Origin: Bacteroidia bacterium
Lineage (GTDB): Bacteria; Planctomycetota; Phycisphaerae; Phycisphaerales; SM1A02
Direction of reading: 5' to 3'
DNA length: 5,502 nt
Assembly: GCA_030054235.1 (NCBI GenBank)
Contig: JASGCG010000128.1
Location: 1 to 5,502 of the forward strand
Below the pieces are notes generated by a model, which worked only from the letters and a program-made list of their open reading frames with translations, did no database searches and was not told the origin of the DNA. Below are positions 1 through 5,502 of the stretch, one piece after another. The translations under genes were made by a program, and so were the position numbers. Position 1 is the first letter of the stretch, and the number at the start of each line of letters is the position of its first letter.

Positions 1-335
1 GCAACGTGATCATCACGCGCCTGCCGTTCGAGGTGCCCGACCTGCCGCTCGTGCAGGCGCGCCAGGAGCTCGTGCAGTCGCGCGGCGGCAACGCCTTCAT
101 GGATGACCAGCTGCCGCGCGCGATCCTGCGCTTCAAGCAGGGCTTCGGTCGACTGGTCCGGAGTGCGACCGACGCAGGCCGGGTGGTCGTGCTCGATCCG
201 CGCATCGTGAGCAAGCGCTACGGCCGGCTGTTCCTCGATGCGCTTCCCGAGGGGCTCGAGCCGCGGATCATCCGCGCACCCGAGCCGGAGCCGTTCGACG
301 ATGGCCCGTCGTACGACGGTCCATCCTGGGACTGA
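1..335 (+). CDS. DinG/YoaA-type superfamily 2 DNA helicase, C-terminal fragment
   Basis: The frame is open to the left edge (codons run from base 3), so the true start lies outside the window and the ATC/GTG codons near base 6 are internal. The visible residues are the end of an XPD/DinG-like ATP-dependent helicase. They include a 'ITRLPFEVPD' segment, 'RGGNAFMDDQLPRAILRFKQG', and then helicase motif VI as QGFGRLVRS, whose arginines contact ATP and DNA in this family. After it come 'VVVLDPRI' and 'KRYGRLFLDALP', the usual DinG C-terminal ending. A short acidic, proline-rich tail (about 20 residues rich in E, P, D and S) follows before the TGA at 333-335. DinG-family proteins unwind DNA with 5'-to-3' polarity and act in repair and R-loop or replication-fork resolution; this role is family knowledge. 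The iron-sulfur cluster region and Walker motifs are outside the window, so DinG cannot be told from YoaA or exonuclease-fused forms. The gene converges with the minus-strand gene ending at 421. Confidence 0.88.
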   Translation, partial: NVIITRLPFEVPDLPLVQARQELVQSRGGNAFMDDQLPRAILRFKQGFGRLVRSATDAGRVVVLDPRIVSKRYGRLFLDALPEGLEPRIIRAPEPEPFDDGPSYDGPSWD

Positions 336-366
336 CCTCACCGACGTCGGCCTGCCTGGAACGACA

Positions 367-394
367 CGCGGGACGCTGCATGCAGCGTCCCGCG
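367..394. terminator. Perfect 28-bp palindrome between convergent genes, probable bidirectional terminator
   Basis: Two 14-base arms (CGCGGGACGCTGCA and its exact reverse complement) meet at 380/381 with no spacer. Transcribed from either strand this would fold into a GC-rich stem closed by about 4 unpaired bases. It lies 31 bp after the helicase stop (335) and 26 bp before the stop of the minus-strand gene (421), the normal place for a shared terminator. No T-run follows the stem on either strand, so it is not a textbook intrinsic terminator. It could instead be a 3'-end-protecting hairpin or a protein-binding site. Nothing else is evident in the 336-420 gap. Confidence 0.55.
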
Positions 395-420
395 CGGGAT
401 TCAGGCGAAATGGATGGCGC

Positions 421-1083
421 TCACTTCTTCGCTGCATCGAGCTTGGCGAAAGCAGCCTGCGGATCGGCCTTGACCTTGGCGGCGCACTTGCCGCAGCAGG
501 TCCGCACGAGGCGGCTGCCGATCACCGTGTCGACGGGGGAGTCGCCGAGCTTGTCGCCGCTGATGACGCAGGTGTCGAGCGGGTAGCCGGGCTTCTGCGC
601 CGCGATGACCTGCTCCTGCACCTTCTTCACCCACGCATCGGGGTTGGCCTGGACCTTCTTCACGCACTTGCCGCAGCACAGCCGCACGAGCTGGTTCTGC
701 ACCACGATGTTCTTGGCTTCCATCGCATCAGCGCCGCGCGGATCGGGCAGCTTGTCGTCGGGCATGACCACGCATGACGCGTCGGGGTACCACTTCAGCT
801 GCTCCTTGATCATGGCCTCGTCGACCTTCTTCAGGATGGTCGCCTGGTCGGCCTTGAACTTCGCGGCGCACTTCGAGCAGCAGAACTTGATCTCGCGACC
901 GTCGTTGGCCTTGTTCGAGGCATCCTCGACGACGATGGTGACGGCACCCTCACCGAGTTTCTCGCCGCTCACGGGGCACGTCGCGAGGCAGTAGGGCGAG
1001 CCCTTCATCTCGGCCTCGGGCGCCCGGAAGGCGAGGGCCGAGGCGACGATGGCGGCAAACGACAGGATGGCGGTGGTCTTCAT
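421..1083 (-). CDS. Exported protein with three tandem C...CCxxC (YHS/TRASH-like) repeats, putative metal or thiol binding
   Basis: A 220-residue protein. It begins with a signal peptide: MKTT, a hydrophobic core over residues 5-18, and a likely cut after ALA18, so it is exported. The rest is three related units at about 31-98, 99-166 and 167-220. Each has one Cys near its start (C32 with C36; C104; C172), a 'SGxKLG'-like turn (39-44 and 175-180, degenerate PDDKLP at 108-113), and then a CCxKC cluster (68-72, 136-140, 196-200) followed by a lysine-rich helix ending in KADP or similar. There are thirteen cysteines in all. A CxxSG element followed by CCxxC resembles YHS/TRASH-type metal-binding modules. 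Metal or thiol chemistry is therefore the inference; no enzyme motif is visible. The start at 1083 is set by AAGGAG (1089-1094 on the minus strand) five bases upstream. It is transcribed divergently from ahcY. I recognise the style of the family but no named member. Confidence 0.85.
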   Translation of the reverse strand: MKTTAILSFAAIVASALAFRAPEAEMKGSPYCLATCPVSGEKLGEGAVTIVVEDASNKANDGREIKFCCSKCAAKFKADQATILKKVDEAMIKEQLKWYPDASCVVMPDDKLPDPRGADAMEAKNIVVQNQLVRLCCGKCVKKVQANPDAWVKKVQEQVIAAQKPGYPLDTCVISGDKLGDSPVDTVIGSRLVRTCCGKCAAKVKADPQAAFAKLDAAKK

Positions 1084-1088
1084 GGAGG

Positions 1089-1094
1089 CTCCTT
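1089..1094 (-). promoter_or_regulatory. Shine-Dalgarno of the Cys-repeat protein gene
   Basis: On the minus strand this reads AAGGAG, five bases before the ATG at 1083-1081. It is a near-ideal ribosome binding site and decides the start of the Cys-repeat gene. No convincing promoter for this gene is visible upstream of it; TAGTCT (about 1101-1106 on the minus strand) is a weak -10 candidate with no good -35 partner. Confidence 0.7.
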
Positions 1095-1116
1095 GGGAAA
1101 AAGACTAGCCCGGACG

Positions 1117-1145
1117 GTGACGGGCGGGGGCGATCGGGCTACACT
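1117..1145 (+). promoter_or_regulatory. Putative sigma70-type promoter of ahcY
   Basis: GTGACG at 1117-1122 (4 of 6 to TTGACA) is followed by exactly 17 bp and TACACT at 1140-1145 (4 of 6 to TATAAT). Transcription would begin near 1151-1153, giving a leader of about 45 nt to the GTG at 1197. The same nonamer CTACACTCC occurs at 1139-1147 and again before the methyltransferase gene at 2760-2768, which supports a shared -10 type. This is a motif reading without experimental or comparative support. Confidence 0.45.
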
Positions 1146-1146
1146 C

Positions 1147-1172
1147 CATCCGTTCATCCATATGGACGGATG
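1147..1172. promoter_or_regulatory. Inverted repeat at the ahcY transcription start, candidate operator
   Basis: The left arm CATCCGTTCAT (1147-1157) and right arm ATGGACGGATG (1162-1172) are inverted with one mismatch in 11 positions and a 4-bp centre. The core contains the 10-bp palindrome TCCATATGGA (1157-1166). The site begins directly after the predicted -10 box and covers the predicted start point, where a bound repressor would block transcription. SAM-cycle genes are often controlled by SAH- or SAM-responsive repressors; whether this site matches one of those motifs I cannot verify. An RNA hairpin in the leader is an alternative reading. Confidence 0.45.
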
Positions 1173-1186
1173 AATCATTCGAACCC

Positions 1187-1191
1187 AGGAG
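1187..1191 (+). promoter_or_regulatory. Shine-Dalgarno that selects GTG 1197 as the ahcY start
   Basis: AGGAG ends five bases before the GTG at 1197-1199, ideal spacing. The in-frame ATG at 1170, nine codons upstream, lies inside the right arm of the inverted repeat and has no comparable ribosome binding site, so GTG is preferred. Confidence 0.65.
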
Positions 1192-1196
1192 CACCC

Positions 1197-2702
<1,506 letters not shown>

Positions 2703-2743
2703 TCGCACCCCGGCCGTCGAGCCGACGCGACCTGCATGCAGCC

Positions 2744-2778
2744 TCGGGGGCGTGGAGCACTACACTCCGCGCCCCCGA
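2744..2778 (+). terminator. Strong hairpin after ahcY that overlaps the methyltransferase start, terminator or leader structure
   Basis: Bases 2744-2757 pair with 2765-2778: TCGGGGGCG with CGCCCCCGA, one T·G wobble (2753/2769), then GGAG with CTCC, closing a 7-base loop CACTACA. This 14-pair stem begins 41 bases after the ahcY stop and ends on the A of the ATG at 2778. No T-run follows, so Rho-independent termination would be atypical. It may weaken read-through from ahcY, or sequester the methyltransferase start in any message that does read through. The remainder of the 2703-2777 gap holds only the candidate -10 box and a CTGCATGCAG palindrome at 2732-2741. Confidence 0.5.
2761..2766 (+). 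promoter_or_regulatory. Candidate -10 box giving a near-leaderless methyltransferase mRNA
   Basis: TACACT here is identical to the proposed ahcY -10 and lies in the same CTACACTCC context (2760-2768). No -35 of quality is seen about 17 bp upstream. Transcription would start around 2773-2775, only a few bases before ATG 2778, and no Shine-Dalgarno precedes that ATG. This would suit a leaderless or nearly leaderless message. The box also sits inside the loop and 3' arm of the hairpin, so it may be partly coincidental. Confidence 0.3.
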
Positions 2779-3629
2779 TGGCTTCCACGACCACCAAGCG
2801 TCCTCGATCCCGCGCGCAGCGCGCCGTCAAGCAGTGGTTCAGCGCCCGCACGGCCGATCCGCACCACCTCTACGAGCTGGCGGTCCAGCAACCCGAGGCC
2901 GAGTGCGACTTCATCGACGCCACCTACCGCAAGAAAGTCGGCAGGCTTCCCGCCACGCTTCGCGAGGACTTCTGCGCCTCGCACGCGGTCTGCCGCGAGT
3001 GGGTCACGCGCCGTCGCACCAACCGTGCCTGCGGGATCGACCTCGATCAGTACGTGCTTGACTGGGGCCGCGCGCGACAGCAGTCCACGCTGACGCCGGA
3101 GCAGCGCTCGCGCATCACGCTGGCCAAGGCCGATGTGCTCACGGCGCGACGCACGCCCGTGGACGTCACCGTCGCGATGAACTTCTCCTACTGCGTCTTC
3201 AAGACGCGCGAGCTCATGCTGCGCTACTTGAAGGCGGCGTACAAGGGGATCCGTCCGGGTGGCATGTTCGCGTGCGATGCCTACGGCGGCTCGGGCAGCT
3301 ACGTCGAGCAGCAGGAAGAACGTCACCTCGACGGCTTCACCTACGTGTGGGACCAGAACGTCTACAACCCGATCACCGGCGAGGTGCTCAACCACATCCA
3401 CTTCCGGTTCCCGGATCGCACCGAGCTGAAGAAGGCCTTCACCTACGACTGGCGCCTGTGGACCCTGCCTGAACTGCAGGAATTGCTGCTCGAGGCAGGC
3501 TTCCGAGACCCGGTCGTGCACTGGGAGGGCACGGCCAAGGATGGCACCGGCGACGGGGTCTTCACCCCCAGCCGCCGCGGCGAGGCGTGCGAGGCCTGGA
3601 TCGCCTACATCTCGGCGTGGCGTCCATGA
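2778..3629 (+). CDS. Class I SAM-dependent methyltransferase of unknown substrate
   Basis: A 283-residue protein from ATG 2778; ATG 2736 would add 14 low-complexity residues read through the hairpin and is less likely. No signal peptide is visible, only a basic start (KRPRSRAQRAVKQW), so it is probably cytoplasmic. The Rossmann-type signature runs in order: motif I LREDFCASHAVC (61-72), the acidic end of strand 2 in GIDLD (86-90), an acidic residue in LAKADV (115-120), motif IV-like NFSYCVF (135-141), and RPGGMFACDAYGG (159-171). A C-terminal half with YVWDQNVYNP (189-198) and YDWRLWTLPELQELLLEAGF (223-242) probably builds the substrate site. It should transfer a methyl group from SAM, yielding the SAH that the upstream enzyme degrades. 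Oddly, motif I lacks the usual glycines (see findings). The stop overlaps the next start as ATGA (3626-3629), implying coupled translation. The substrate cannot be read from the sequence. Confidence 0.85.
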   Translation: MASTTTKRPRSRAQRAVKQWFSARTADPHHLYELAVQQPEAECDFIDATYRKKVGRLPATLREDFCASHAVCREWVTRRRTNRACGIDLDQYVLDWGRARQQSTLTPEQRSRITLAKADVLTARRTPVDVTVAMNFSYCVFKTRELMLRYLKAAYKGIRPGGMFACDAYGGSGSYVEQQEERHLDGFTYVWDQNVYNPITGEVLNHIHFRFPDRTELKKAFTYDWRLWTLPELQELLLEAGFRDPVVHWEGTAKDGTGDGVFTPSRRGEACEAWIAYISAWRP

Positions 3630-4642
3630 GCGTCCTACGCTTCGACATGATCGCCAAGCTCGACCAAGCCGAACCACTGGCCGAGGCGATTCGTTCGGAG
3701 CTCGTGCAGGTGACGGCGGTCTTCGATGCGCAGCTCGAAAGCGACCAGCCGTGCGTGAATGCCCTGGCGCGCCACATCGAGCACTACCGCGGCAAGATGC
3801 TCCGTCCCATGCTGGTGCTGCTGTCGGCCGCCGCCACGGACCGCTGGCCGGCCGGGCTCGCCCGGATCCTGCCGGGGCACCGCGTGCTTGCCGCGACCGT
3901 CGAGATGATCCACATGGCCACGCTCGTGCACGATGACGTGCTCGACGAGGCCGAGCTGCGCCGCAAGGGCCGCACCATCAACGCGCTCTCGGGCAACGAG
4001 GCCGCGGTGATGCTCGGTGACTACCTGATCTCGAACGCCTTCCATCTCTGCAGCAGCCTCGGCGATCCGCGCCTCAACCTCGCGCTGGGCAAGGTCACCA
4101 ACACGCTCTGCGAAGGCGAGCTCGTTCAGCTCTCCAACCGCGGCAACTGGGAGCTCGACGAACCCACGTACTTCGAGATCGTCCGCCGCAAGACCGCCTC
4201 GCTCGTGGGGGCCAGCTGCGAACTCGGCGCCGAGCTCGCGGGTGCCAACGACCAGGTGAGCCGTGCGCTCGGCCGCTTCGGCGAGGACCTGGGCATCGCC
4301 TTCCAGATCCAGGACGACGTGCTCGACCTCATGGGCACCGATGACGAGGTCGGCAAGTCGACGGGCCGTGACCTTGCCAAGGGAAAGCTCACGCTGCCGG
4401 TCGTGAAGCTCCTTCGCGGCGAATGCTCCGACAGTCGCGTGCGCGCGCTCGACCTGATCCAGTCCAACGATGCGGTCGGGCTTCGCGCGAAGGTCGTCGA
4501 GTCAGGATCGCTCGAGGCCGCGCGCAACGTGGCGCTCGGGCTCGTCCACCAGGCCAAGGGCCAGCTCGCGTGCGTTCCGCCCGGGCCGGTGCGCGACCTG
4601 CTGCACACGATGGCCGATGCGGTCGTCGACCGTTCGGCGTGA
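3626..4642 (+). CDS. All-trans polyprenyl diphosphate synthase (medium/long-chain, IspB/HepT-like)
   Basis: A 338-residue trans-prenyltransferase that would condense isopentenyl diphosphate onto an allylic primer. Visible signatures are GKMLRP (56-61), the first Asp-rich motif DDVLD (103-107), GDYLIS (131-136), KT at 189-190, the second Asp-rich motif in FQIQDDVLD (D230-D234), and KGKLTLP (252-258). All Mg-diphosphate ligands are present. In the chain-length region just before DDVLD the sequence is HMATLVH, with small Ala98 five residues upstream of the first Asp. This resembles hepta-, octa- and nonaprenyl synthases rather than farnesyl or geranylgeranyl enzymes with bulky aromatics there, so a quinone side-chain role is likely but inferred. 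ATG 3626 is chosen because it overlaps the methyltransferase stop (ATGA); GTG 3587 would add 13 residues and overlap further. No clear Shine-Dalgarno is seen, consistent with translational coupling. Its stop lies 6 bp from the stop of the converging redoxin gene. Confidence 0.92.
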   Translation: MSVLRFDMIAKLDQAEPLAEAIRSELVQVTAVFDAQLESDQPCVNALARHIEHYRGKMLRPMLVLLSAAATDRWPAGLARILPGHRVLAATVEMIHMATLVHDDVLDEAELRRKGRTINALSGNEAAVMLGDYLISNAFHLCSSLGDPRLNLALGKVTNTLCEGELVQLSNRGNWELDEPTYFEIVRRKTASLVGASCELGAELAGANDQVSRALGRFGEDLGIAFQIQDDVLDLMGTDDEVGKSTGRDLAKGKLTLPVVKLLRGECSDSRVRALDLIQSNDAVGLRAKVVESGSLEAARNVALGLVHQAKGQLACVPPGPVRDLLHTMADAVVDRSA

Positions 4643-4648
4643 TCGCGC

Positions 4649-5502
4649 TCAGTAGGTCGACTTCCCGCCCTTGACCGGACGATCCGGTGCGTTCTTCAAG
4701 GCCTTGGCCCAGCGGCCGTCCTTCATGGATTCCATCGCCTTGGCGAACCACTCGTTGTTGGCCTTCACGATCGGATCGAGCAGCGCGGCGGTGAGCCCGT
4801 TTGGAGCGCCCTGCCACCGCACGACGCCATCGCTCGTCACGACCACGCACGCCGGAATGCCCTTGACGCCGTAGAAGCCCGACATGGCGCCCGAGCTGTC
4901 GCTGGCGATCGCGTAGTTCATGCGCAGGCTCTTGGCGTTCATGCCGGTCTTGCATGCATCAGCCGCTTCGCTCGACACGCCGACGACCACGACCTGGTTG
5001 CCGTAGTGCTGCGCCAGTTCGTTCATGTGCGGGATCGCAGCCACGCAGGGAGCGCACCAAGTTGCCCAGAAGTCGATGACCAGCACCTTGCCGGTCGGAT
5101 CGGGCGTGGGGGTGAGCCACGACTCCACGTAGAAGGTCGGCGCCTGTTGGCCGCGACGGTCCTGCGTGAAGCGGGCATCGACGGCATCGTTGGGCGCCGG
5201 CAGATCGGCCTGCGCTGGTCCCGCGGCGATGGCCGGGCGAGGCTGCGGCTGGCGAGCGCCTGCGCTCTCGGCGCAGAGCTCCTTGATGGCAGCCTTGAGC
5301 CCGGTCGTCGAGAGCCCGGCGTAGCGCACGGTGCCATCGCGATCGATCAACACGTTCACGGGCGCACGGAACACGCCGAGCGCATCGCACAGGGCACCGG
5401 TCGAGTCCATGAGCGTTGGGGCAGCTGCTTGCGCAGCGCCTTGGCGGCGCCGTCAGCACCCTCGGGCGTGTGCAGGCCGATCAGGACCAGATCGCCATCG
5501 GC
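4649..5502 (-). CDS. Tandem TlpA/redoxin (thioredoxin-fold) protein, 5'-truncated by the window edge and apparently frameshifted
   Basis: The minus-strand frame from 5502 reads DGDLVLIGLHTPEGADGAAKALRKQ-like redoxin sequence, but stops at 5358-5356. A second frame, open from 5452, continues the same fold as PTLMDSTGALCDALGV, then APVNVLIDRDGTVRYAG, and on to the stop at 4651-4649. Together they give the back half of one thioredoxin-fold domain, a Pro/Ala/Gln-rich linker (about 40 residues after KELC), and a complete TlpA-type domain. That domain has FWATWCAPC at about 5068-5042, the cis-Pro-like GIPACVVV, and a Lys-rich tail. Such proteins are usually exported thiol-disulfide oxidoreductases; the signal peptide would be outside the window. 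Adding one G to the GGGG at 5418-5421 joins the frames smoothly (KQLPPTLMDS), so a one-base deletion or a sequencing error is the simplest cause. If the shift is real, translation from ATG 5410 could still make the intact C-terminal TlpA domain (253 residues), but with a truncated first domain. Confidence 0.8.
4674..4688 (+). terminator. Weak hairpin downstream of the polyprenyl synthase gene
   Basis: ACCGGA, a 3-base loop CGA, and TCCGGT form a perfect 6-bp stem 32 bases after the polyprenyl synthase stop, inside the 3' end of the opposing redoxin gene. There is no T-run after it. It is the only stem seen near this tight convergent junction and could aid termination, but chance occurrence in GC-rich coding DNA is quite possible. 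Confidence 0.2.
5412..5430 (-). other. Apparent -1 frameshift site in the redoxin gene
   Basis: The upstream reading frame (from the window edge) and the downstream frame (through MDSTGALCDALG) differ by one base. Both make sense as parts of one domain, and the switch must fall between 5452 and 5356. The best join is at the GGGG run 5418-5421 (CCCC on the coding strand), where a fifth base restores one continuous protein. No canonical X XXY YYZ slippery heptamer is in frame, so programmed frameshifting is less likely than mutation or a base-calling error. Confidence 0.7.

Noticed and set aside
238..777. Plus-strand open frame running from the helicase end through the Cys-repeat gene
   Set aside because: It is an out-of-frame shadow crossing a terminator-like palindrome, with no domain and no ribosome binding site. 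The minus-strand gene explains this DNA.
1084..1196. SAH riboswitch in the ahcY leader
   Set aside because: The predicted leader is only about 45 nt, and I found no conserved SAH-riboswitch core or pairing pattern. The inverted repeat there is better read as an operator.
1170..1196. ATG 1170 as the ahcY start
   Set aside because: It lies within the inverted repeat, lacks a good ribosome binding site, and would leave the strong AGGAG (1187-1191) unexplained.
2736..2777. ATG 2736 as the methyltransferase start
   Set aside because: No Shine-Dalgarno; the added 14 residues are low-complexity and encoded by the hairpin arms, suggesting non-coding DNA.
3587..3625. GTG 3587 as the polyprenyl synthase start
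   Set aside because: It would create a 43-base overlap with the methyltransferase gene and add residues not expected in the family; ATG 3626 gives a clean ATGA overlap.
4389..4955. Minus-strand 188-codon open frame across the convergent junction
   Set aside because: Arg-rich shadow of the redoxin and polyprenyl synthase genes in another frame, with no domain signature.
5412..5430. Programmed -1 ribosomal frameshift in the redoxin gene
   Set aside because: No canonical slippery heptamer in frame and no evident stimulatory structure; a one-base loss in a homopolymer is simpler.

Overview
The window is GC-rich and densely coded, with short intergenic gaps. It carries five protein genes: two of them run off the window edges and one of those is broken by an apparent frameshift. 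The mix suggests an environmental Gram-negative-type bacterium, plausibly a planctomycete (Phycisphaerae-like). It includes a secreted multi-Cys repeat protein of the YHS/TRASH-like kind, a long-form S-adenosylhomocysteinase, a class I methyltransferase whose motif I reads LREDFC, and a double-domain TlpA/redoxin protein. That taxonomic placement is inference from protein style only. I saw no tRNA, rRNA, CRISPR array, insertion sequence or phage gene.

Layout. Positions 1-335 (+) are the C-terminal end of a DinG/YoaA-type helicase. It converges on a minus-strand gene at 421-1083 for an exported protein with three tandem C...CCxxC repeats. The gap between them (336-420) holds a perfect 28-bp palindrome, probably a bidirectional terminator. 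The cysteine-repeat gene diverges from ahcY (+, best start GTG 1197, end 2702). Their 113-bp spacer carries a plausible sigma70 promoter for ahcY, followed immediately by an 11-bp inverted repeat placed like an operator. A 14-bp stem hairpin follows ahcY and runs into the start codon of a class I methyltransferase gene (2778-3629, +). The methyltransferase gene overlaps the next gene, an all-trans polyprenyl diphosphate synthase (3626-4642, +), by ATGA. That gene converges, with only 6 bp between stops, on a minus-strand gene (4649 to beyond 5502) for a tandem thioredoxin-fold protein whose reading frame shifts near a run of four Gs at 5418-5421.

How they may work together. S-adenosylhomocysteinase removes the inhibitory product of SAM-dependent methyl transfer, so a methyltransferase directly downstream is a sensible neighbour. 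The methyltransferase is translationally coupled to a prenyl chain-length enzyme, which hints at modification of a prenylated compound such as a quinone, but no substrate can be read from the sequence. The Cys-rich exported protein and the TlpA-like protein are probably both extracytoplasmic thiol proteins, but they are not adjacent and no link is shown.

I do not see a clearly new multi-gene system. The best leads are the triple CCxxC repeat protein, the operator-like inverted repeat before ahcY, the hairpin fused to the methyltransferase start, the glycine-poor SAM motif, and the frameshift in the redoxin gene.
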